Shown here: positions 7,825 to 16,624 of the stretch, piece by piece | Layout of the letters: each line of letters begins with the position of its first letter | Numbering within the stretch: position 1 is the stretch's first letter | DNA from: Altibacter sp. HG106 | Lineage (GTDB): Bacteria > Bacteroidota > Bacteroidia > Flavobacteriales > Flavobacteriaceae | DNA length: 64,000 nucleotides | Direction of reading: 5' to 3' | Assembly: GCF_028561755.1 (NCBI RefSeq) | Contig: NZ_JAQQTD010000001.1 | Coordinates: forward strand, 186,001-250,000 | Translations under genes and position numbers: made by a program | The notes under the pieces: model-generated | The model's database searches: none | Seen by the model: only the letters and a program-made list of their open reading frames with translations | Told to the model about the DNA's origin: nothing

Positions 7825-10604
7825 CTACGGAAACAGAAACGCTCGATACGAAAAAGAATATCATCATTGAAGGGGCAAAATTGCACAACCTCAAAGATAT
7901 TCACGTTAGTATTCCTAGAAATGAACTTGTAGTGGTAACCGGTCTTTCCGGAAGCGGAAAATCCAGCTTGGCCTTTGACACGCTCTATGCCGAGGGACAA
8001 CGCCGATATGTTGAAAGCTTATCTTCGTATGCGCGACAGTTCCTGGGCCGACTCAATAAACCGAAGGTAGATGCCATCAAAGGAATCGCTCCGGCCATCG
8101 CTATTGAACAAAAAGTAAACGCCACCAACCCCAGATCTACGGTGGGAACGTCTACCGAAATTTACGATTATCTCAAGTTACTTTTCACCCGAGTGGGAAG
8201 AACATACTCTCCCAAATCTGGAAAAGAGGTTAAAAAAGATCGCGTAAGCGATGTACTCGATTTTATAAAGACTTTTCCCGATCGCACTAAATTGTTACTA
8301 CTCGCTCCCATTCATCTGGAAGAGGGACGAACAATGAAAGACAAACTTCAAGCCCTGGCGCAACAAGGATATGCCCGCGTAAAAGCGGACGGTGAGGTGG
8401 TTCGCATAGATACGCTAGATACCAACAAACTGCCAAAAGACCTATGGTTGGTGGTAGATCGTGTGATCACTCAGGACGATGAAGATTTTTACAATCGCCT
8501 AGCCGATGCGGCAGAGGTCGCTTTCTATGAGGGTAAGGGAGAACTCTTCATTGAAACGTTGGAGACGAATAAACTGCACGAATTCAATAATCGTTTCGAG
8601 GCCGACGGGATGAGTTTTATTGAACCGAACGTCCATCTATTCAGCTTTAACAACCCCTATGGGGCCTGCCCTACTTGTGAGGGTTACGGTGATGTAATCG
8701 GTATAGATGAAGATCTGGTCATTCCAAATACCGGTCTGTCCATTTATGACAATGCTATCTTTCCGTGGCGTGGCGAAAGTATGAGCTGGTATCGCGATCA
8801 ATTGGTAAACAACGCCTATAAATTTGATTTCCCCATCCACAAACCGTGGTTTGAACTTTCCGAAGAACAAAAACAACTGGTTTGGGAAGGCAATAAATAC
8901 TTTGAGGGACTAAATGACTTCTTCAGCTTTTTGGAATCCAAAAGCTATAAAATTCAAAATCGGGTGATGTTGTCTCGCTACCGCGGAAAAACACGCTGCA
9001 GTACCTGTAAAGGAAAACGCCTTCGTCCGGAAGCACACTATGTGAAGATCAATGATACCGCCATTACCGAGTTGGTTGAAATCCCATTACATCAGGTCGC
9101 TAATTTCTTTCAGAACTTAAGTCTTAATGAATACGAGGAAACCATTGCCAGGCGACTGTTATTAGAGATCAACAACCGCCTGCGTTTCTTGATGGATGTC
9201 GGACTCAGTTACCTTACCTTAAATCGAAAAAGTAATACGCTATCGGGTGGAGAATCCCAACGGATCAATCTGGCAACCTCGTTGGGAAGTAGTCTCGTAG
9301 GTTCCATGTATATCTTAGATGAACCCAGCATCGGACTGCATCCTAAGGATACAGAACGTCTTATTGACGTCCTGAAATCACTGCGCGATCTCGGCAATAC
9401 GGTGATTGTGGTAGAACACGACGAAGATATCATGAAGGCAGCCGATACGATTATCGATATTGGGCCGGAAGCCGGAACATACGGTGGAGAAGTCGTAGCG
9501 AAAGGAACCTTCGAAGAAATTTTGAAGTCAGATTCGCTCACAGCCCAATACCTAAACGGAGCGCTGGAGATAGAGGTTCCGAAGAAACGAAGAACAGCTA
9601 AAAAATCAATTTCCATTCAAGGGGCACGCCATAATAATCTTAAAAATATAGACGTGAGTTTTCCCTTGGGAAGCTTTACGGCAGTGACCGGAGTTTCGGG
9701 AAGTGGTAAGAGTACTTTAGTGAAAAAGATCCTCTACCCTGCCCTACAACGTAAAATCGGAAATTATGGAGACAAGCCTGGGCAATTTACAGCCTTGACA
9801 GGGGATACGGATGCTATCAAAACCATCGAGTTCATCGATCAAAACCCAATCGGTCGTTCGAGTCGGTCGAACCCCGTTACCTACATAAAGGCCTATGATG
9901 ATATTCGAGGACTCTTTGCTTCGCAAAAACTTAGTGATATTCGAGGCTACAAGGCGAAGCACTTTAGCTTCAACGTAGACGGAGGGCGCTGTGAAACCTG
10001 CAAGGGTGAGGGAGAAGTGACCATTGAAATGCAATTTATGGCCGATGTACACCTAACGTGCGATACCTGCGATGGAAAACGTTTCAAAAAGGAAATTCTG
10101 GAGGTAAAGTTTCATGAAAAAAATATCAGTGATATCTTAAATATGACTGTGGATGATGCTATCGCCTTCTTTGATACTCATGAAGAAACGAAGATTGTTC
10201 AAAAACTTCAACCCCTGCAGGATGTAGGGTTAGGGTATGTTCAACTTGGGCAAAGCTCCTCTACCCTTTCTGGCGGAGAAGCACAACGAATTAAATTGGC
10301 TTCGTTCCTTGTAAAAGGAAACACCAAGGATAAAGCTCTTTTTATCTTTGACGAGCCTACTACGGGATTGCATTTTCACGATATCAAGAAACTGCTGGCT
10401 TCCTTTGATGCCCTTCTCGACAAAGGCCATACTGTAATTGTAGTTGAGCACAATTTGGAACTTATTAAGTGCGCCGACTATATAATTGACTTGGGCCCTG
10501 AAGGTGGTGAAAAAGGCGGTACTGTAGTTGCCGAAGGCACGCCCGAGGAGGTTGTTACTATAGATTCTTCTTTTACGGCACAATTCTTAAAAGACAAGGT
10601 GTAA
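7821..10604 (+). CDS. uvrA: UvrA, excinuclease ABC subunit A
   Basis: The 927-aa DNA-damage sensor of nucleotide excision repair has two ABC ATPase modules. The first Walker A is GLSGSGKSS (about residues 42-50) and the second is GVSGSGKST (about 630). Both ABC signatures are visible (NTLSGGESQRI and STLSGGEAQRI). Zinc modules show as CPTCEGYGD, CSTCKGKR and CETCKGEGE...CDTCDGKR. Length is normal. The start is TTG 7821; no ATG fits the expected N-terminus. Confidence 0.96.
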   Translation: MTTETETLDTKKNIIIEGAKLHNLKDIHVSIPRNELVVVTGLSGSGKSSLAFDTLYAEGQRRYVESLSSYARQFLGRLNKPKVDAIKGIAPAIAIEQKVNATNPRSTVGTSTEIYDYLKLLFTRVGRTYSPKSGKEVKKDRVSDVLDFIKTFPDRTKLLLLAPIHLEEGRTMKDKLQALAQQGYARVKADGEVVRIDTLDTNKLPKDLWLVVDRVITQDDEDFYNRLADAAEVAFYEGKGELFIETLETNKLHEFNNRFEADGMSFIEPNVHLFSFNNPYGACPTCEGYGDVIGIDEDLVIPNTGLSIYDNAIFPWRGESMSWYRDQLVNNAYKFDFPIHKPWFELSEEQKQLVWEGNKYFEGLNDFFSFLESKSYKIQNRVMLSRYRGKTRCSTCKGKRLRPEAHYVKINDTAITELVEIPLHQVANFFQNLSLNEYEETIARRLLLEINNRLRFLMDVGLSYLTLNRKSNTLSGGESQRINLATSLGSSLVGSMYILDEPSIGLHPKDTERLIDVLKSLRDLGNTVIVVEHDEDIMKAADTIIDIGPEAGTYGGEVVAKGTFEEILKSDSLTAQYLNGALEIEVPKKRRTAKKSISIQGARHNNLKNIDVSFPLGSFTAVTGVSGSGKSTLVKKILYPALQRKIGNYGDKPGQFTALTGDTDAIKTIEFIDQNPIGRSSRSNPVTYIKAYDDIRGLFASQKLSDIRGYKAKHFSFNVDGGRCETCKGEGEVTIEMQFMADVHLTCDTCDGKRFKKEILEVKFHEKNISDILNMTVDDAIAFFDTHEETKIVQKLQPLQDVGLGYVQLGQSSSTLSGGEAQRIKLASFLVKGNTKDKALFIFDEPTTGLHFHDIKKLLASFDALLDKGHTVIVVEHNLELIKCADYIIDLGPEGGEKGGTVVAEGTPEEVVTIDSSFTAQFLKDKV

Positions 10605-10640
10605 ATATTTAAAAGCCTACCTACCAGCATTTTATAAAAT

Positions 10641-10656
10641 TGGCACGCCTCTTGGT
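10641..10656 (+). promoter_or_regulatory. Sigma-54-like promoter of the first exported paralogue
   Basis: TGGCACG-CCTC-TTGGT matches the -24/-12 consensus TGGCACG-N4-TTGCW at every specified position except the C of the -12 GC. It lies 65 nt before ATG 10722. The same element precedes the paralogue at 11544. Confidence 0.6.
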
Positions 10657-10660
10657 ATTT

Positions 10661-10724
10661 CATAATCAAATAGCGTAGGTCGCATCGCTTCTTTTGCGGC
10701 ATCACTTAAAACAATTTGATTATG
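10661..10724 (+). repeat. 11-bp perfect inverted repeat ending at the start codon
   Basis: CATAATCAAAT at 10661-10671 is the exact reverse complement of ATTTGATTATG at 10714-10724. The right arm contains the ATG of the gene at 10722, so pairing would hide the start codon if both arms are transcribed. Confidence 0.6.
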
Positions 10725-11324
10725 AAAAAAGTGATTTTATTCGTAGCCCTACTTCTCACAGGAGTTGCTACACAGGCACAGAAAAAACAGCACCAATCAT
10801 TAGAATTGCCTGCGCACCGCTATTTCAATGCACAGGAGATTCTATTCGTTGAAAACGGAGTTCTATACAAGGTGAACACTGTTGGGGAGTTCAACTTCAA
10901 ACCGCTACGTCAACAAACATTTGGTACTAGAGGGCGTTCCAACGTGAACGTCAATCATCCCGTAGGCGCTCCTGGACATATCTATTCCTACGATCGAGGA
11001 AGACGTGCTTTTGTGACCACCGATCGATTGGGTCGTATTCGAACCGTCGGAAACTCTCGCATCACTTACCTACGAAATGGAAAAGTGAAAAGCATCGGTA
11101 GTATTTCGATGGACTATCACCGAGGGCGCTTGATACGTGTAGGAGGTATGGAATTGATCTATGATCGCTTCGGAAAGATTCGTCGAACGCTCGGGTCCGT
11201 AAATCAGTTTAACCATAATTTCTGGCATGATGATTGGTATTCTTATAGTAGGTATGAAAATGGTACTGTCCGAAACGATGAATGGTACCTTAGAAATACC
11301 CGAATTAGAAATAAAGAAATTTAG
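10722..11324 (+). CDS. Exported protein of unknown function (short paralogue)
   Basis: The 200-aa protein has a clear signal peptide (MKKVILFVALLLTGVATQAQ, cleavage near residue 20). The mature part has repeated short beta-type units such as VTTDRLGRIRTVGN, GRLIRVGGMELIYDRFGKIR and RITYLRNGKV. The last units match the neighbour at 11544 (RRIVRVGGLRVFYNRLG), so the two are paralogues. The mature chain is basic (many Arg). It has its own sigma-54-like promoter and its own 3' element plus hairpin. Location is periplasm or surface; function unknown. Confidence 0.75.
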   Translation: MKKVILFVALLLTGVATQAQKKQHQSLELPAHRYFNAQEILFVENGVLYKVNTVGEFNFKPLRQQTFGTRGRSNVNVNHPVGAPGHIYSYDRGRRAFVTTDRLGRIRTVGNSRITYLRNGKVKSIGSISMDYHRGRLIRVGGMELIYDRFGKIRRTLGSVNQFNHNFWHDDWYSYSRYENGTVRNDEWYLRNTRIRNKEI

Positions 11325-11332
11325 AAGTATAG

Positions 11333-11350
11333 TTTTTTGGTTGGTTAGTT
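11333..11350 (+). repeat. 18-nt element shared by both paralogue 3' regions, copy 1
   Basis: TTTTTTGGTTGGTTAGTT starts 8 nt after the stop codon and recurs identically at 12772-12789 after the second paralogue. Confidence 0.7.
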
Positions 11351-11357
11351 TTTTTAG

Positions 11358-11395
11358 ATCCGTCGCATATTGAAGCTCAATTGCGGCGGATTTTT
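11358..11395 (+). terminator. Rho-independent terminator
   Basis: ATCCGTCGCA (11358-11367) pairs with TGCGGCGGAT (11382-11391) with one G-T pair, followed by TTTTC. A small TTGA/TCAA stem sits inside the loop. Confidence 0.8.
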
Positions 11396-11459
11396 CTTGG
11401 TATCTATTTTTAGCTACCAATACGTTCAAAAGACCAATAAAATCAGGGAGTTTCATTTT

Positions 11460-11475
11460 TGGCACGGTGGTTGTA
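11460..11475 (+). promoter_or_regulatory. Sigma-54-like promoter of the second exported paralogue
   Basis: TGGCACG-GTGG-TTGTA matches TGGCACG-N4-TTGCW except for the C of the -12 GC. It lies 68 nt before ATG 11544, nearly the same distance as in the first paralogue. Confidence 0.6.
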
Positions 11476-11480
11476 ACATA

Positions 11481-11518
11481 TTAATTGTTCTTACTGACCA
11501 AAGGAAAACAACAATTAA
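11481..11518 (+). repeat. 9-bp perfect inverted repeat in the leader of the second paralogue
   Basis: TTAATTGTT (11481-11489) and AACAATTAA (11510-11518) are perfect inverted arms separated by 20 nt. It begins 6 nt after the sigma-54-like site, in the same relative place as the repeat in front of the first paralogue but with another sequence. Confidence 0.5.
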
Positions 11519-11543
11519 GTAGAACCCCTTAACATTCAACATC

Positions 11544-12767
11544 ATGAAAAAATTAGCATTCTTATTCATTGGACTCTTGCTTAGCGGAATTTCCGCCAAG
11601 GCAGCCTCCAATGCTGAAGCCTCAGCATTTCGGGGGTATGATGGAAGCTCCTACATTTTTGTAGAAGGAAACGTAGAATTTTCTGTATTTCCCGATGGGC
11701 AATTCGATTTTGTATTCTTAGGTCAGTCAAATGGCGTCAACGTGAGCGTTAACACTCCTGGTGTAAGCATCAACTATAACTCAGGATATAACTATGATGC
11801 TTTTGTTCAGTATGATGACTACGGTGCCGTGATTCAAGTGGAAGACGTCCCTATTTATTACGACGAATTTGGACGTATCGCACAGGCCGGAAACGTTGAA
11901 ATTCGGTATAATAACCGTCGAATTGTACGCGTAGGTGGACTTCGTGTCTTCTATAACCGCCTTGGATATTTTGACTATTGCACCGGGTTTGTGAGTCCGT
12001 TTTACAGAACTTATGTATACCGCCCATGGCACGTATTTTATGCACGCCCGATTTATTCAAGCTGTATTGTGTACGATTACCCGTACCGACGTTATTACAA
12101 CCCACATCGCTATAGCTTTGCACATCACAGACGCTATTATAATCGTAGAAACGTAGCTTATGCGAACGGTCGAAGAAATTTCTATCGCCCGGGAAGTCGG
12201 AAGCACTATAGAGACGGAAGAACGGTAAAAAACCGTGATTACAATCCAAGACGTGTGAACACAGCAGTTGCCAGAAGCAACAATAGAAATAATAATGCAT
12301 CGCGCGGAACATCTCGTGGTATCGCAAAGAAAAACGACCGTAACACCTCGAACAGTAGAGGTATTGCACGTGGAAACACCAATAGAGAGAAAGTCTCTAG
12401 AAGAACAACAACCACACGTGGTATTGCCAATTCCTCTAGGAATTCGAAAGCGGTGAAGCGAAGCAATCCACGAAACAATAAGGTAAGTCGTGGTACGACT
12501 ACCAATCGTTCGGTTCGCAAGAGCACCACTAATAGACAACGAGGTATCGCAAAGAACAATCGCGTATCCCGTTCAAAGGGCAACTCAAATCGAGTTTCGA
12601 GAAAGAGCACCCCTACGAGACGATCTACTTCTATCAACCGAAGTACATCAAAGCGAACCACAGCGAAGCGCAGTAGCTCAAATCGATCTCGAGGCGCGGT
12701 AAGTCGCGGCAATAGCTCAAGTCGTTCGAAAGGAAACGCAAGCCGAAGAGGTCGCGGAAATCAGTAA
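11544..12767 (+). CDS. Exported protein with Arg/Ser/Asn-rich basic tail and RGIA repeats
   Basis: The 407-aa protein has a signal peptide (MKKLAFLFIGLLLSGISAKA, about 20 residues). A globular part of about 160 residues is homologous to the neighbour at 10722 (YYDEFGRIAQAGN, RRIVRVGGLRVFYNRLG). A Tyr/Arg/His-rich linker follows (about 155-215). From about residue 220 to the end there is a low-complexity tail almost without acidic residues, rich in Arg, Ser, Asn, Thr and Lys, with four RGIA units. The tail is strongly basic. It might bind surface polysaccharide, lipid or DNA, but that is inference. Confidence 0.75.
   Translation: MKKLAFLFIGLLLSGISAKAASNAEASAFRGYDGSSYIFVEGNVEFSVFPDGQFDFVFLGQSNGVNVSVNTPGVSINYNSGYNYDAFVQYDDYGAVIQVEDVPIYYDEFGRIAQAGNVEIRYNNRRIVRVGGLRVFYNRLGYFDYCTGFVSPFYRTYVYRPWHVFYARPIYSSCIVYDYPYRRYYNPHRYSFAHHRRYYNRRNVAYANGRRNFYRPGSRKHYRDGRTVKNRDYNPRRVNTAVARSNNRNNNASRGTSRGIAKKNDRNTSNSRGIARGNTNREKVSRRTTTTRGIANSSRNSKAVKRSNPRNNKVSRGTTTNRSVRKSTTNRQRGIAKNNRVSRSKGNSNRVSRKSTPTRRSTSINRSTSKRTTAKRSSSNRSRGAVSRGNSSSRSKGNASRRGRGNQ
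12308..12553 (+). repeat. RGIA-coding repeats in the basic tail
   Basis: Four units encode SRGIAKKN, SRGIARGN, TRGIANSS and QRGIAKNN at about residues 256, 272, 292 and 332. Spacing is irregular, and short SRG/SRS/NR units fill the intervals. The codons for the repeated residues vary, so this is an old protein repeat and not a recent DNA expansion. Confidence 0.6.
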
Positions 12768-12771
12768 GAAT

Positions 12772-12789
12772 TTTTTTGGTTGGTTAGTT
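12772..12789 (+). repeat. 18-nt element shared by both paralogue 3' regions, copy 2
   Basis: This is identical to 11333-11350 and starts 4 nt after the stop of the longer paralogue. Confidence 0.7.
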
Positions 12790-12790
12790 A

Positions 12791-12827
12791 GAAACCCTCG
12801 TAAGGCCCTTGGTCAAGCGGGGGTTTC
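12791..12827 (+). terminator. Probable terminator hairpin
   Basis: GAAACCCTCG (12791-12800) pairs with CGGGGGTTTC (12818-12827) with one G-T pair. The following CGCTTTATAG is only weakly T-rich. It separates the plus-strand paralogue from the convergent glycosyltransferase. Confidence 0.5.
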
Positions 12828-12830
12828 GCT

Positions 12831-14114
12831 TTATAGGTCGTGAAGAAGCTGCGCCATCTTTTTTGCAATCGCTTCCCTACTGTATTCAGAAATATCTGTC
12901 TTCGGAATGTTTAGCTCCTGTTGTAAGAATTGATGAAAGTAGGTTTCTATGGTCTGTATTAATTCAGTTTCTTCCGCATACGTAATATAAGTCCCTGCTT
13001 TCGTTCGCTGTATGATCTGCTCCACATCGGTGCCCTTAGGTCCTAACGCAAGAATGGGGCGCCTGGCCGAAAGGTATTCAAATAGTTTTCCAGGAATAAT
13101 CGCTCGTGTTTCTTCACGATTCATCTCAACAAGCAGCAACACCTGAGCCTGTCGCTGTAACGCTACGGCTTCCTCATGAGGGACATAGCCTACCAGGGTA
13201 GTGTTTTGGGATAGTCCAAAGTGTTCCAAATCCTCCAGAACCTCTGCACTATAATGTCCTACAAGCTTTATCTCCAATTGTTCTTTAAAGACAGGATCCG
13301 CTTCTTGTAACGCACGCAGCACCTTCCATAAAACGCTCGGATTGCGCTCGGTTAACAGCGAACCGATATGTACTAGAGAAAAGCGCTCATCTCGTTCATA
13401 TGTACTATCCGTTGGTTGTATCTCAAAACCATTGGTAATTACATGTATGGGGCGATCGGTAAGTGCTTGAAATTCCTTTTTGGTCACCTCACTCGTCACG
13501 GTTATGGCAGTGGCCGTATTGAGCACCTTGGCTTCCAACCTTTTGTGTTTCGCTTCGGAAGCTTTGGTAAGTCGCAACGATTTGTGATAATGGATCGTGG
13601 TCCACGGATCTCTAAAATCAGCCAACCAGGGCACATCAAAAGCAGCCTTCAACTGCATACCGATCAAATGGAGGCTGTGCGGCGGACCTGTAGTAACTAT
13701 GGCATCAACAGGTGAGTCCGACAAATACTCTTTTAAATAGGAAACGGAAGGTTGCACCCATCCTACCCGTGCGTCAGGAATGAAGAAATTTCCGCGAATA
13801 AATAACAACAGTTTTTCCAGAAATGAGGGTTTCTTTTCAGAAATGATTCCGCTACTCAAGGTCTTTGTTTTCTTTTTTGAAAGCCATCGTGCCATTTGAT
13901 ACGGCTCTTTGATGGGGTGCCTCAGAACGGTGATCGATGGTGGTACTTTCTGAACCAGGGATTCGTCTACAATAGGATAATTGGGAGCTTCAGGAACGTA
14001 AACAACGGGGGCTATTCCGTGCGCTTCAAAATGTCGTACAAAGTGAAGCCATCGCTGTACTCCGGGTCCGCCTGCCGGTGGCCAGTAATACGCGATGATC
14101 AATACACGTTTCAT
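12831..14114 (-). CDS. Glycosyltransferase, GT4-like
   Basis: The 427-aa protein begins RVLIIAYYWPPAGGPGVQRW, the glycine-rich loop of GT-B transferases. The C-terminal half has a second Rossmann fold with IPGKLFEYLSARRPILALGP (about 350-370), the donor-binding EX7E-type region. It should transfer a sugar from a nucleotide donor to a cell-surface glycan or lipid acceptor at the inner face of the membrane. Acceptor unknown. Its start overlaps the stop of the YfhO gene as ATGA, so it is the last gene of a coupled operon. Confidence 0.88.
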   Translation of the reverse strand: MKRVLIIAYYWPPAGGPGVQRWLHFVRHFEAHGIAPVVYVPEAPNYPIVDESLVQKVPPSITVLRHPIKEPYQMARWLSKKKTKTLSSGIISEKKPSFLEKLLLFIRGNFFIPDARVGWVQPSVSYLKEYLSDSPVDAIVTTGPPHSLHLIGMQLKAAFDVPWLADFRDPWTTIHYHKSLRLTKASEAKHKRLEAKVLNTATAITVTSEVTKKEFQALTDRPIHVITNGFEIQPTDSTYERDERFSLVHIGSLLTERNPSVLWKVLRALQEADPVFKEQLEIKLVGHYSAEVLEDLEHFGLSQNTTLVGYVPHEEAVALQRQAQVLLLVEMNREETRAIIPGKLFEYLSARRPILALGPKGTDVEQIIQRTKAGTYITYAEETELIQTIETYFHQFLQQELNIPKTDISEYSREAIAKKMAQLLHDL

Positions 14115-16555
14115 GAAGGGTGTTCCGTTTTATTGCGTTTGAACCACCACACCACGCCCCCAACAGCTATGAGTACAAATAATAACGTGCTCACCAGAGA
14201 GATCGTACTACCGGTCTGAATCACTTCAGGTTCAAAGGTAAAAACTACCTGATGGACTCCCGCCGGAATGGTCATCGCCCGTAACGCATAATTGGCTCGA
14301 TAGTAATCAGTCGGTTTTCCATCAATGGTCACTTTCCAGCCATGCGGATAAAAAACCTCAGAGAATACTGCCATTTGCGGCGAATCGGCTTTGGTTTCGT
14401 AGACCAGTTTGTTAGGTAGATATGACGTAAGCTCGATACTAGCGGTAGAATCTGGCGCGATGAATCTTTCTGGCAACATCGACTCAAATGATTGGTGAAC
14501 TACCGCGGTTTGTTTGGTATCGAGACTGTCTAACCGACGTATTTCCTCATCGGCATTTGCGGCAATGATCGCATTTTCAACGAACCAAGCATTCCCGTTT
14601 GCGTAGGGATTTCGCTGCGCTACCGGTCCGCCATTCTGATTTTGGGTAATGATATAGCGTACGTTCATCATATTCAAAATCCCGACATCCCCTTCTGAAA
14701 GGTAAAAATCGTATAAATCGCTCATTCGGCCTGGTTTTGCCGCATGGTAGCCCCCAAGTGCTTTGTGGTAATAACTGGCACGCCCGCTGTTGAACGCATC
14801 GGTGGTCGCATCGAAAACTCTAAAATGACCATCGGTATCCGCCAGGATCTGGGTATCGGCACCAGTTTCTTGGAATGGCGCCTCCATGACGCGTTTGGAA
14901 ACAAAATCATCATTCGTCACATATCTTCGGTCGACTCCTATCAGGTCAAAACAGATGAGCACGGCTAATAAAAGAATGGTCAATGATTGCTTTATCTTTC
15001 CTTTCAAATGAAACCATAATACTGTGGCTGCCAACAAGACCAACACCAGCGTTCGGATTGCGTCTTGGGTAAGTAAGGTAGCACGATCGGTGCGAATCGC
15101 TTCTACCAATTCGGCACCCAATTGCTCCCGGAACAATGCGTCATACGGACTCGCAAAATCTAAGAGCGCATGCTTCCCAACTAAAAATAGCATCGCCGTT
15201 CCACCGGCGATACCCGTAGCCCACAGCAGCGCTTTTTTACGCTTTTCTGTAGCTACAAAGTCGTTAAAATACTGATGGAGTCCAACGACGGCCAGAACAG
15301 GTAGTATCAACTCGATGATGACCTGTATGGAGGATACTGCTCTAAATTTGTTGTACAGCGGCACTGTATCGATAAATAATTCCGTCAGGAAATTGAAATT
15401 CTTACCCCATGACAACAACAGACTCAACACGAAAGCCGTCACAATCCACCAGCGTAATCTGCCTTTTATTAGAAATAGGGCTAGTACGCTTAAAAAGATG
15501 ACGACGGCACCAATATAGGCTGGTGCGGCAACGATGGGCTGGTCACCCCAATAGGCAGGTACTTGTCCGGCCAACTGCTGCGCCTCCTGCGGGGAAGCCC
15601 CCATCCGTAGGAGTGTTTCTACCGTCTCAGAATTTTCTGGTAATGGATCGGCGCTGCCACCTCCCATAAAATTTGGGATAAATAAGTTAAAGGATTCCCA
15701 CAATCCATAGCTGTATTGCGTGATATATTCGTAGTCCAGTCCGTTTGAATTCTCCTTCGGAACACCTTCGGCAGTGAGGGTAAGTTCACTTTGTCCTCGG
15801 GTAGAGGTATCTGCATACTCCTTGGTAGCCATCAGGTTTGTGGCATTTAACCCAAGCGCGATAACCGCTCCTACTGCCATAATTCCGATGGCCGTAAAAT
15901 AGTGTTTGAGTTGTTGCTTTCGGAAGGCATCGATTCCGTAAGCAACACCAATACAAATAACCAACAATAGTAAATAATAGGTCATTTGAATATGATTAGC
16001 AACCAATTCCAGCGCCAACGCGACGGACGTAAGAAGAAATCCGTAGAAGTATTTTTTTCGAAAGGTGAGCAGGATTCCGCTAAGGACCAGTGGCATATAA
16101 GCGATCGCATGCGCCTTCGCATTGTGTCCTACCCCAAGAATAATAATGAGATAAGTAGAAAAACCGAAGGCCAAAGCCCCCAAAAACGCCAGTTTGTAGT
16201 CAATTTTCAATACCAGGAACAGAAGGTACATTCCGACAAAATAAAGCAGTAGATAATCTGCTGGACGTGGCAATATTCGTATCGCCAGATCTAATTCCTT
16301 AATGTAGTTATGCGGGTATTTCGCTCCGAGTTGGTAGGTAGGCATACCGCCAAAAGCAGCATCTGTCCAATACGCTTCCTCTCCCGTAGTCGCTGCGATG
16401 TCCTTTTGCTGTTTCGACATCCCCGTATACTGTACGATGTCACTTTGCAATAATACCTTTCCTTGTAAAACCGGACTAAAAAACAGCAGTGCGATAAGCA
16501 CAAACAGTAGGACTACAATAAGGTGAGGAAGTAGTTTTTTTATGGAAGTGGGCAT
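14111..16555 (-). CDS. YfhO-family multi-spanning membrane protein
   Basis: The 814-aa protein has about a dozen hydrophobic helices and a large C-terminal extracytoplasmic part (about 520-780, with LTSYLPNKLVYETKADSPQ and FYPHGWKVTIDGKP). That layout matches the YfhO/GT-C-like family. Relatives in Firmicutes help add sugars to lipoteichoic acid, but the target in flavobacteria is unknown. It lies between DUF4834 and a GT4 transferase in one operon, which supports a role in surface glycan assembly. Confidence 0.88.
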   Translation of the reverse strand: MPTSIKKLLPHLIVVLLFVLIALLFFSPVLQGKVLLQSDIVQYTGMSKQQKDIAATTGEEAYWTDAAFGGMPTYQLGAKYPHNYIKELDLAIRILPRPADYLLLYFVGMYLLFLVLKIDYKLAFLGALAFGFSTYLIIILGVGHNAKAHAIAYMPLVLSGILLTFRKKYFYGFLLTSVALALELVANHIQMTYYLLLLVICIGVAYGIDAFRKQQLKHYFTAIGIMAVGAVIALGLNATNLMATKEYADTSTRGQSELTLTAEGVPKENSNGLDYEYITQYSYGLWESFNLFIPNFMGGGSADPLPENSETVETLLRMGASPQEAQQLAGQVPAYWGDQPIVAAPAYIGAVVIFLSVLALFLIKGRLRWWIVTAFVLSLLLSWGKNFNFLTELFIDTVPLYNKFRAVSSIQVIIELILPVLAVVGLHQYFNDFVATEKRKKALLWATGIAGGTAMLFLVGKHALLDFASPYDALFREQLGAELVEAIRTDRATLLTQDAIRTLVLVLLAATVLWFHLKGKIKQSLTILLLAVLICFDLIGVDRRYVTNDDFVSKRVMEAPFQETGADTQILADTDGHFRVFDATTDAFNSGRASYYHKALGGYHAAKPGRMSDLYDFYLSEGDVGILNMMNVRYIITQNQNGGPVAQRNPYANGNAWFVENAIIAANADEEIRRLDSLDTKQTAVVHQSFESMLPERFIAPDSTASIELTSYLPNKLVYETKADSPQMAVFSEVFYPHGWKVTIDGKPTDYYRANYALRAMTIPAGVHQVVFTFEPEVIQTGSTISLVSTLLFVLIAVGGVVWWFKRNKTEHPS

Positions 16556-16624
16556 TCGCTTACGACTTTATAGAAAAGCGAAAATTACAAAAAATGCGTA
16601 GAATGATAGTGGTTTCTTCGGAAG

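Noticed and set aside
12057-12712. Long open frames on the strand opposite the basic-tail gene.
   Set aside because: They mirror the biased Arg/Ser/Asn-rich coding strand and lack a start, promoter or recognisable protein features.
12300-12767. RGIA/SRG repeats as a CRISPR-like or mobile repeat.
   Set aside because: The DNA repeats are irregular and diverged at codon level; they are protein low-complexity repeats.
14778-14800. TGGCACG-like sequences inside the YfhO gene and, at about 53967, inside the photolyase gene.
   Set aside because: They are inside coding regions and lack the spaced TTG of the -12 element.
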